Shown in pieces: positions 22,801 through 32,762 of a stretch of 64,000 nucleotides of DNA. The notes below the pieces were generated by a model. It saw only the letters and a program-made list of their open reading frames with translations. It did not search any database and was not told the DNA's origin. Source of the DNA: Siniperca chuatsi (lineage: Eukaryota > Chordata > Actinopteri > Centrarchiformes > Sinipercidae); contig NC_058064.1 in NCBI RefSeq assembly GCF_020085105.1, forward strand, positions 11,748,501 to 11,812,500. The letters run 5' to 3'. The stretch's first letter is position 1. Every line of letters starts with the position of its first letter. The translations under genes and the position numbers were made by a program.

Positions 22801-25319
22801 TTCAGTGTTTACATTGACAACTCAACTGCCTACTTTTATCTCTTACACTTCAATTGACCCCTCAGCTCTTTTAAATTGTTACGCTTCAAATAACTGCACA
22901 TCCTTGTGCAGTGCTTCAACTTCAACTGACACTTTAACTGCTTTGAATGCTTAAATTTAAACTGCAACTCCCATACAACATTTCACATGCAAACAATCAA
23001 CATTTTAAGACATTTTACCCTGCTTTCAACTGTAACTTTCAGCGTATGCGAGCACACTAGCCTTCCATATAAATGCATTTGTAATTATCCATTTTCCTCT
23101 CTCTATGCTAGAAAGGAACTCCTCGTTCATCTCCTTACAGCTCACCCAGAGTCTCTCCTTGGCCCTCACCCAAACTCCCCCGGAGTGACCTGGCTAAAAA
23201 ACAGACACCTCCTGCTCCACCTCCTCCTCCTCCACCACCTCCTCCTCCCCCACCTCCTCCCCCACCACCTCTACCACAACAGGAGAGGAAGCCCACCAGG
23301 ATGATTGCGGAGGTCATCAAAGCACACGAGGCGGGCAGCAAGAAGGTGAGAAAGACAAAAGGTAAGAAGGGCAAGAAGGGGAAGGAGAAGGAGTCGGGGA
23401 AAGACGAAACAAGTAGCATCCTGAAGGAGCTCAAGAACGCGCTGAGGCCCATGTCGGTGGAGAGGAGAGGGGAGGAGGGCAGCAGGCCGTCCACGCCAAT
23501 GAGGTCAGCCCACGATCAGCTGATGGAGTCCATCCGCAAAAGCAGCGTCCGCAGCTTGAAACGGGTCAGTGGAAGGATTTGTACAACAATAGGGACGTTT
23601 AAATTATGTTTTTAATATGATGGTTAAAATTTGCTGTTAAATTGTTTTCACTTCTAATCTTGTTATCTTGCTGTAGCCTATCAGTGTCCCCTAAACACTG
23701 TATTACATTGAAGCTGGATTATTTAAAACATTCCTCCTCCACAAGCAGTCGAGCAATGTACTTAATGCGAAAGAACAAGTAGGAAGTTTAATTTAGATGA
23801 GGATGGCACAGAGTCAGTGGTGTCTGAGTCATCCCTGTGGCTGACATGGTATGTTCTGTCTCTCCAGACTGGGGTAGGCAGGCAAAAGGTTGCTTACCAC
23901 CAGCCAGCACTGTGGTATGATCACAATGCTTTTACAGCCAGAGAGAGAGATCCAGGAAGGCCAAAATATAGCCAATAATAATGTCAACCAATCCAGTCAA
24001 GTATTCTTACCTTGAAGAGGAAGATAACCTGATACAGAGAAAAAAGAAGAATGGAAAACAAAGACAATGAGACAAATATTCAGGTTTATCTCATATAATG
24101 TTTTATGACATTATGTTACTGCTACAGTATAGGAAATTAATGCATCTGAACTTTGTTTTTGTGTTATTGTAATGAGCGCTTGCTATTTTTTCTGTTCGTG
24201 AAGAGAGACAAGTATTACCTTGGCTGAAGCTTTAGCACAGCTTGTTACATTGTTAGAGTGGAAAATCAGTTCTGCCCTCAGATGGCGGGGTCTCTTAGCT
24301 GTGAAATTCCTGCCACTTAGCGCAGGTATTTATAGAAACTGTTCAGTGGAGCTTTGATAAAGACAGATATGACACGTTACCACAGCACACACCAACAACA
24401 CACATTCAACAAAACAGCCCACTAACACTTCATTTGTTGACGCCACTGAGGACATCACACACAGATTGCAAGCATATCAAGAAAACTGTTATAAGGAGTA
24501 GCTAATGTACATGATTATATTGAATAACATATTGCAATCATGATTCCTACAAGGTATCTGCACAGTATTAGTCAAAAATCATAATCTTAAAAGCCAACAA
24601 TAAAAAAGGTGTACATGGCCAGCAGCCTTAGCTCAACTTAGCATAGCATAAAGACTAAGAAAACAGCTAGCCTTTCTCTGTCCAAAAGTAACAAAATCAA
24701 ACCTACCAGCTCCTCTAAAGCTCTCTCATTAATGTGTTATATCTATTAAAACCACAACCTGTTCTGACTAAACAAACAAGATTTAACATGTTAGCTAGCT
24801 GTTTCCCCCTGTTCCCAGTCTTAAATGTTAAGCTAAGCTAAGCTAACCGGTTGCTGGCTATAGCGTCATATACAATATATCATACAGTGTATGAGGAGTG
24901 GTATCGATCTTCTCATCTAAGTAAAAAATGTGAAACAATTTCTTTAACTTGCTGGAACATTTCTTGACTAATATTACAGCATGAAAATTTCCCAGCCAAT
25001 GAAAGTTGTAGTCTGGCTAGTGTACACTGCCAACAACCAGAACAATGAGCCACTATAAATTTGCTGTACTCCTTGCTGAAGCCATTTCACGGGAAATGTG
25101 GGTTGAAAACTACATTCTTGTACCCATGGCTCAGAAGTCATAATTGCTAACTTTTTGATGTTACTCAGTCATGACTCATGTCCATTCCTCTCATTTCTAT
25201 CTTTGCCATCACCATCATTCTTAAAAAGCATTAATGCCTTGAAAAATATTTTCATGGCCTGCACTTAAAACTGACATTGCATTGTTTTCCAGGTGGAAGT
25301 CCCACATCATCTACGATAA
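19826..25319 (+). CDS. lmod2: leiomodin-2, complete
   Basis: Muscle actin-filament nucleator acting at thin-filament pointed ends. Coding exons: 19826-20101, 20349-20816, 21500-21760, 21908-22123, 23112-23564, 25293-25319; all junctions are phase 0, giving 566 aa. Residues 1-50 are the tropomyosin/actin-binding segment ([20 protein letters not shown]). Residues about 93-170 are a long Glu/Asp tract. Then comes the tropomodulin-type leucine-rich-repeat domain ([50 protein letters not shown]). Next is a run of about 18 prolines and a basic [11 protein letters not shown] patch. The C-terminal WH2 motif spans [20 protein letters not shown], and an 8-residue last exon gives VEVPHHLR. The ATG at 19826 gives the family N-terminus; an in-frame TTG 6 bases earlier is not a start. 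Length is close to human LMOD2. The mammalian gene, as I recall it, keeps exons 2-5 of this gene as one large exon. Confidence 0.96.
22465..22960 (+). repeat. 36-bp minisatellite with open frame, lmod2 intron 4
   Basis: Clear 36-bp units start at 22679, 22715, 22751 and 22787 (unit pattern ACATTTCAACTG..TTCATTG..TTAC..GTCAACTG), with decayed units on both sides. Because 36 is a multiple of three, one frame stays open for 165 codons (22457-22954). The array begins with 24 bases (22465-22488) identical to 23133-23156 inside lmod2 exon 5, so part of that exon was duplicated about 670 bp upstream. Confidence 0.7.
24605..24865 (-). repeat. interspersed percomorph repeat (lmod2 intron 5)
   Basis: Contains TTAGCATAGCATAAAGACTA, ACAGCTAGCCTTTCTCTGTC, AAAAGTAACAAAATCAAACC and TACCAGCTCCTCTAAAGCTC, ending GTTAGCTAGCTGTTTCCCCC and a GCTAAGCTAAGCTAA tail. 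This block order is one I recognise as very common in perciform genomes. The class (SINE or MITE) and orientation are not certain. Confidence 0.55.
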
Positions 25320-26106
25320 TACAAGCAGAAATAAAAGAGGTCTATCCGTTGCCATGGAAATTGGGGAGTCTGCATAATGATGATGATGGAGTGACCAACA
25401 AAGATGAGAGCACATGGTGAAAACATTGTTGGGATTGCTGAGGGGGCAAAAACTGAATTCTTACTCATGAAAAAGAAATTATACAGGAAATTTGCACTGC
25501 AACAATAGCTTTACATTTTATGAATGTTTAAGTTTTTTTAAAAGTATTTATGCATAATTGAAAATGGCGTTTGTATTTTAATTTTGAAATGAGTTGACGG
25601 AACTGTTTACTGATACGTTTTCTAATTCACTGTTTTCTTGTAAAATTGTAAATATGATCTGTTGTTGGTTGAATTCTGTGTTGATTTCTAAATATAGCCA
25701 TTTGGTGTTTACAATACTACTTGTCAAAGTATGTAGACTGTTTTCTTATTCTTTGGTTAGTGGACTCTTCCATTTGAAAGAAAAGGGTCAAGCTGTTATA
25801 CAGCAGTATAGAAAGCACATCTAGCCTCTGTTTTTATCAGTGAGTCAGCTTACTGGTCAAGCACCGCTGATGCATATTCCCATTCCGACACACTCACAAT
25901 ACACCCACTCAGTTAGCACATATTGCAGCAGGGCTTTTGCACACTTTGTTTGAACAATTCACAATGCATGACAAGTGAAGAATAGGCACTCACTACTAGA
26001 ACATCACAGAAGAGACATCACAAAGGAGACATCAACTTTAAACAAAAGTCACAAGATCAAATAAAAAGCTGTGGGCTACTTAAAAGCTGCACTACACAAT
26101 GCCTTT

Positions 26107-26410
26107 AAAGCGAGACTGTAACTTTTGAAAGAAGAAATAACACATTATTCCTCTTAAAAATGGAAAGTTGAATTCATAAGCAGTAAAACACACCGTTGCT
26201 CAGGTCAATACACTCTGGGGATTTGCAGCTACAGCCTTAATTGGTCTGGTATGAACAGTAGCTTAGGGTGGCTAAAGTTAGCATACATATTACTTTGTAA
26301 CTGTCATAACTGAGCCAGTTTGCTGACTATAACTCTTTTATCCCAAAATTGTCACTTAGACTTCTGCTGAATAGCCGCCACTATGGCCACAAGTGAAAAT
26401 TATGGCATAA
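26107..26410 (+). repeat. dispersed repeat family A, copy 1
   Basis: Starts GCGAGACTGTAACTTTTGAA and continues AGAAGAAATAACACATTATT, AAAGTTGAATTCAT, GCTACAGCC, GGTCTGGTATGA. The same chain of blocks recurs at 30662-30930. A module ACAAGTGAAAATTATGG (26393-26409) is in the opposite orientation in the other copy. No coding potential. Confidence 0.6.
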
Positions 26411-27227
26411 TGCTAATGCTAACACTGTAACAGTAGAACAAGTAGAGAAAAGTAAGCAAAATGTCCGTTATAGGGCAATATCTACCAAACGTTTGCTAAC
26501 ATTAGTTAACGTTAGCCAAGATAAGCTAGCTCGCTTCAAATACAAAATTAAAATGTCACCATCACCAACAACCAGGTTAAAATTTCAAGTTAAAAGTTAT
26601 AGGTACAGTAGGTACCATTCAAAACTATTCTGGACTTATTCTGAGTCAGTGGGACTACATTAGATGGACAAGAACCGAAGGATTTAAGAGAGAGAGAAAG
26701 AGGTGACAGGTTGGGGAGCAGAGACCAAGAGCATGTGAGCGAGGGGATGACAGATGAAAGAGTGAAAGCAAGAGACTGAGAGATGTGAGCTATTAGTATC
26801 CTAATCTTGGTCCTGCATTTGTTTATGTGTCCTGGAAGAGTTCTCTGACTCCTAAATCCACAGTGCAGCTGTTCAAAGCCGACACGCTCAGGGGCTCAGG
26901 GGTGGCAACAATGAGAAAACTACAAATTATATTGCAAACCATTTCACAAAGTGTACCAGAAGCTTTTAAAGTGATTTCCCATTTTAAAAGCATTCCATGA
27001 ATCTCAGTGTTGTACAAAAAAAAATCATCTTCATAAGAAAGTTGAAAATTGCACCAGACAGGTATTGAAAAATTGGCAATTATTAAATTATGTTGTGTGG
27101 TAGCGCAACTGAAAGCATAGATTATTTTGCTGGCTTGCATGTTGATGTGTGCTTGTAAGAAGTTTTGACATTCAAGACCTGAAATTTGACTGCTGAAATG
27201 AAACCTTTTTGATACAGGGAGCTACCA

Positions 27228-27625
27228 TCCATCCATCCATTTTCTACCGCTTGGTCCCCGTTAGGGGGTCGCGGGTGACTGGAGCCTATCCCAGTGACTT
27301 CGGGCCTTAGGCAGGGCACACCCTGGACAGTGGCCAACTCGTCGCAGGGGCGAACACAGACACAGACAAGGACAGACAACCATTCACTCACACATTCATT
27401 CAATACGGGCAATTTAGAGTTATCAATTAACCTACACATGCATGTCTTTGGACGGTGGGAGGAAGCCGGAGAACCCGGAGAGAACCCACGGTAACACGGG
27501 AGGACATGCAGACTCCACCCAGAGAGATTGTGTGACGTTGGTCCGGTCCGGGAATCGAACCCACGAACCCACGATCTCCTTATTGGGAGGCAGGAGCTGT
27601 AGCCGCTCTGCCACCGTGCACCCCC
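27228..27625 (-). mobile_element. tRNA-derived SINE, full length
   Basis: Read on the minus strand from 27625 the element begins with a tRNA-like head: GGTGGCAGAGCGGCTACAG fits a pol III A box and GTGGGTTCGATTCCCGG fits a B box. The body contains CATGTCCTCCCGTGTTACCG and the reverse of CCTATCCCAGTGACTTCGGG, and the 3' end is a short ATGG repeat (27228-27240). A perfect 14-bp target duplication, ACAGGGAGCTACCA, flanks it (27214-27227 and 27626-27639). The insertion lies between lmod2 and wasl. Confidence 0.88.
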
Positions 27626-27639
27626 ACAGGGAGCTACCA

Positions 27640-29506
27640 AATTTAAATAATCGTTTTTATGACGTCCATGCTTGTTTATCGTTTTCCTCCAGGGTTTGAT
27701 TTTTCCAACAACATAGTTTGTTAAATACAGTATTGTTGTTTGGCTGTTAATTCTGGAATCTTAGATGCTGGAGCTTCCCCTCAGTACTTCAATGCAGCAC
27801 CAGTAGGACTCTTCAAAATAATCCACCCTTTCAACTACAATAACATGCAATGATATCATGACTTTGGCAATTGAATTAAGCTCCTCTGCAGATTAAACGC
27901 CCCATGCCGAAAACCAGTCTCCTCACTGGCCTTCCCAAGTACAGCAGCTCAGTGTGCACAATGCATTCCTTAGGCTGAGTGTCCTAGGAATAAAACTTCC
28001 TCTACTCAAGTACAGCACTTTGTCAAACTGTCAATAGGGGGATCCTTCCATACAATTCATCCATAAAATGTAGAGACTTCCTGCTTGTAAATGGGGTCTC
28101 TGCACTCAGGGTGGTCAATGCATTATCCTCATTTAGAATTCAAGAATATTTCAGGATGGACAGAGGTTTTCATGCACCATGGGGAAATGTAATAGTCTCT
28201 GAACCACAACAAAATTGTGAAGTATGCAAGTTTGCATGTATTCCTTTAACAGTGAGCTAGAGAATATCCCTTTAGCTTCTCAGTCGCAACACTCAGGCCC
28301 TTTGACCTTTGCATTCCTTCAAGTGCATTAAAGGGCAATTTCACTAAGTATTTGACCCAATATTCTACTTGTGATTTTCTACTTAGCTAAGGCCAGGTTA
28401 TTAGACATCTGGCTGCATTGTAATAGCAACAAAATCATGTGATTATGCTTAATTTTTGTAAAAGTTATATCATTATCTATAAGACATTTAGAGCCCCTTT
28501 TGCATTAACTCTCAAAAACTCCTTGTCCAGAAGAAGAAATTTAGCTTCACAGATGACGTAATATTGTATAAATTATACCCTTTAACAAGTTTATGCTGAC
28601 ATCAGACAAAAAAATAGTCAAAAGACAAATAGTGCTCTGTCGCTTCTATAAATGCTTTTGTTTTTGTGTGCACGTGTTAGTCGGGGTCTCTATGGAAGCA
28701 CTGTATCCAAGTAGTGCTGCCACACTAGTGGAAAGGGCCATACCTGCTCTAATCCCTCACATTAGCTCTGCAGCAGGGAGAACTGATACAGGGTCAGTGT
28801 GGTGTCAACTGATGTGGACATCAGCTAAAAATAAATGGTAGAGGCATAGAATTGTTGTGGTCATTTTTGTGTTTGTCACACTTAATCACAGGGTCAGTTC
28901 TTGACTTCTAAAAATATAACTGAAAGGCCAACTTTTAGATCCTCACTTCCTTTTCCCTGGAGCATAGTCACATCTTATATTCTTGCTACATGCCTTTTTT
29001 CCAGCTCACATGCACATTAAGTAATTGTTAAGAAACCCTGATGCATGACTTTATAAGTGAGACTACTGGGCTCATGTGTACAGTCTGTCCCACATACTAT
29101 TAAGAGAACCAGGGTTAACAGGTGGACTCATGAAACAAACTGTTCTCAACTATTTCTGTCTCTCTCACACAAAGATTCACTTTTATAGCTGCATTTTGCT
29201 ATTAATAGATACACATGAGGGGGTCTACAATTTGCTGGGTACACTCCCAACAAACAAACAAATCCCTCTTTCTCCTCTTCTTTTGGAAACTGGAATTTAC
29301 AGTCAGGACTGTTATGTTACACAGACAACTAAGTTGCTACAGAGCTGTACTTGTGCTTTGTCCCTCACTCACCCAGTTTTCAATTTCTACCTGGCTCAGG
29401 GGGTGAAATGGTAGCAGTAAAGGGTGTGATAATCCTCTGCTCAGCTGTTACCAGATCTGTCCAACTCCCTGTCTATTGCAGGTGATGAAGCCTGTATTCA
29501 TCACTC

Positions 29507-29512
<6 letters not shown>
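27640..29512. other. intergenic spacer between lmod2 and wasl, nothing recognised
   Basis: AT-rich spacer. Open frames here (up to about 110 codons) show neither family similarity nor consistent splice sites. No further mobile element boundary could be recognised by eye. Confidence 0.4.

Positions 29513-29542
<30 letters not shown>
29513..29542. repeat. (CA)15 microsatellite
   Basis: Uninterrupted CA dinucleotide run of 30 bases. Shorter runs are at 8660-8677, 11795-11812, 55403-55421 and 60486-60507. Confidence 0.95.
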
Positions 29543-29544
<2 letters not shown>

Positions 29545-29792
29545 AATTACATACTTGACAGATATGATTGTGCTCTCTTACACACAAGTGAAACAAAATC
29601 TGTGTGAATAAAGTAGTGTAACTTGAATCAACATTAACCATAAAAAGTTAAGACTTCTAAACCCTAGTTTAAATAAAGTTTTGATTTCCAAAATTCTGCA
29701 TCCTAAAAACAAAGTTTTGAGAAGAAACATACATCATAATAGGCTGTGAAGGTAAAAGAAGCCCAAATACAGAAGTATGTAAATATCAACCT

Positions 29793-32762
29793 TTTATTGG
29801 AGTGTACAATGTAAGAGTTCAATATTTGTCAAGCCTCATTGATAAGGCTCCGCGTCCACAACATCTTATTTACCGAGTTACCTACAGAAGCTAACATCAG
29901 TGAAAACATGGCTAGGTTTTTCCCAAAAAGTATCTTGATATTCGACAAAAGAGGTCAGTTCTTACATCAAACAAGTGGCAATTTGTCTCTCACAGACAGA
30001 ATTTAAAGAGAACACCAACATTCCTTTTTTTTGCCAACAGTGGAAAAAAAAGTTATTAAAACATTTTGACATGTCATTGTGTTATTTTTGCTGGATATTT
30101 GTTACACTGTGGCAAAGACGTTTCTGTTTTAGCTCTCCTATCACCCACAACATGTTAACAATATTAGCATTCTACTTGTTAGCATGTGCAAAATTTGCAT
30201 CCCTCATTCTGGAATGCTACTGTAAATGCTAAATGCTTAGGTCTATCCACTGAGTGCTATGCAGCTAATTAGCTTGCCAATGACGGTAATGTTGTTACAA
30301 GACGTTCTTTATTTGAAGGACAATACTATGAATGTCACATTTAATATCTTGACCTGCCATAGTGCTAATGTAATGCCAATATGCTTTTGGGAAATAGGTT
30401 TAAATCCAACAGAATGACTTTCCCATATAAGTCCATGCATCAGTTAGGAAACTGACCAAGACTAATACAGTGTGCAGCTTGAGGACAAACTAAAGGTGCA
30501 AGTAACGATCCCTAATTTACAAAAATGATTCAACATGGGGTCTACTGTAGATCTAGCATGGCTGCCATAGAGAAACCCTGGAAGGCCAAGCTTTGTCTTT
30601 GACGCTTAAAAGGAAAAAAGGATTAGTAGTTGCGGCTCTGGTACCCTTCAATGCGAAGATTTAAGGCAAGACTGTAACTGTTAAAAGAAGAAATAACACA
30701 TTTTTCCTCTTACAATGAAAAGTTGAATTCATTAGTGATAGAAAGCACTCCTGCTCAATTCAACACACTTTGCTGCTACAGCCTTTTTTGATCTGGTATG
30801 ACCAGTTAGCATATGCTGGCTAAGTTTAGCAAACTTCAGATAGATACTGCTTTATGACAGACATGATTTTTCTCCATTTGTGCTACTATTATAGTAGGTT
30901 TTAGCATTTTTCCATAATTGTCACTTGTGGCTGCAGTAGCTTCTGTTTAGCAAGTTAGTCTTGCGTTAAAAGAGAGACACATATCTACTCTGGTTGGTTA
31001 GCAAGCATTGCACAAGTATAGAGTCTCCATAGCCATAGTGTCAGGAACTGCTGAAATAATTGCTACAAATGGGTTACTTTATCCAACTTTGACTTAGTTT
31101 TGAGCCAGACTGGATGGGTTTACCACACCGGGACTAGTCATGCCATTGCATTTGTCTTTTATTAAAAATAAAGGTGATTTTTAAATCCTTTTTGTAATGA
31201 ATATAACAATTTGTCATTTAAAGTATTGTCCTTTATGACAAATCCACCTTTAAATAAACACATAGCAGGAATTATTGGGAAATATTATTTAGTTTGATTA
31301 AATACATGCCGACATCTGACTATTTGATCTTTGTAGGGAATAACTGACCACTGTCTGACTTCTTTTTAATAAGCAATTCCTATATTACACCTCATGATTT
31401 ACTAGTTAGTCAAGAAAATGTTGATACTTGTTTGAATAATGCCATGAATCTAGTGTTTCTCCCCATACTGTGTCAGCACTTAGTGCCTACAACAGGAAGA
31501 ACGCAACTTTAGCCCAACTGTTTCTGTACAGTAACTTAGCATATGGACCCATTATGAGCATCAGGTGTGTAAAACTAAAATGTCTTTATTTCTCAAGCTA
31601 CATGATGAATGACCTGATTCCAACAAACAGGCATTTATTAATACTCTGCTTGCTGCTGTAAAAAAAGAAAAATATTTTTTTTTAAAAGAGCAAGATTTCA
31701 ACAGAATCTGCAGTGTGAAAGTGACAAAAAAAATACAAATAAAATAAAAAGAACTAAAATTCTCAACAGATAGCCAGCCATAACGCTGCGGGCTACCTCC
31801 ATGCGTGTACTATGTAGTGTGGTGGGTTAACGGTTAAAAATGCTTAATGTCCAAGTGTATTTTGTCTCATTACTTAAAGCATATGTATGTTCCATAATGA
31901 TACAGACCTGAAAATGTTCTGTATTCATGCAGCGAGTCTCCTCTTTCAATCTGTGCAAAAATATAACAAGACTCAAACTCTGGAGCAAATTTACAGTCGA
32001 CAGCAAAATGAAGCTAAATATTCCAAAAAGAGCATTTTCCTTTTTTTATTCTTTGTTTTAAGAAAATATGAGTGCTAAACTAGGATCATTTGAATAAGTA
32101 AAAATAAACTAGAGAGCAATAGGGTATGAAAATAGTTCATTTTTTCCCCCCTCCTGACGAACAATGATGACACGATTGATGAAGGATTTGTGGCAACTTA
32201 TTTTGTAAGCCCTCCCCTTCAATCAATGACCAAAAGAAGAAAAACAAAAAATATTCAACTCTAAAGTTCAAGAGACAACTTGATGTAAAATTGCACGTTA
32301 ATCTGGGGACTGGGAACACGGGAGAGTGACAGGGAGGGGACATGTGTGATGAGATGATGGGAGGCAGCAGAAGTGAAGGATGGCTGAGTGACAGATGGAA
32401 GCGACAAACGTCAAAGAGTTGGGAACGTGGGAGGAGGAGAAGGAGATGCATAGAGATGGAAAAAGCCAGAAAATAGTTAAAAGGAGACATGTAACATATT
32501 GCTATCAAGAGACAGAGATGGAGCCAACAGACATGACAGAGATAAAGAAACCTAAGATATGAGAATGACAAACAAATTACAGATTAAATGAGGTATTGCA
32601 CAGATTAATAAAAAAAAGCATAAAGGCAACAAAAATATACAGCAAATTGATAGAACATTTACATTTAGAATTTTGAAATTAAAGATTTCTTTTTAGAAAG
32701 AAAATAACAATTTTAGTGTCAGAATCATCCAGGGGTTGGGGGAGGGGAGAAAAAAAAAATCA
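29793..32762 (-). other. wasl: wasl 3' UTR (candidate extent)
   Basis: From the wasl stop codon leftward the first strong signal in a plausible setting is AATAAA at 29798-29793 (CTCCAATAAAAGG on the minus strand). That gives a UTR of about 3 kb, similar in scale to mammalian WASL. It would include the second copy of repeat family A. A 144-codon minus-strand frame at 32571-32137 is low complexity and treated as chance. Confidence 0.4.
30662..30930 (+). repeat. dispersed repeat family A, copy 2
   Basis: Starts AAGGCAAGACTGTAACTG, then AGAAGAAATAACACATTTTT, AAAGTTGAATTCATTAG, GCTGCTACAGCC, GATCTGGTATGACC, and GGCTAAGTTTAGCA, collinear with 26107-26290. Its module CCATAATTGTCACTTGTGG (30911-30929) is the reverse complement of the matching module in copy 1. 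Confidence 0.6.

Noticed and set aside
27560..27625. tRNA gene suggested by A- and B-box matches
   Set aside because: The match is the head of a SINE with a 400-bp body, repeat tail and target duplication, not a stand-alone tRNA.
27122..27640. 172-codon minus-strand frame
   Set aside because: Runs through the SINE body; it is a chance frame within a non-coding element.
32137..32571. 144-codon minus-strand frame next to the wasl stop codon
   Set aside because: Pyrimidine-rich low complexity within the predicted 3' UTR; no similarity seen.
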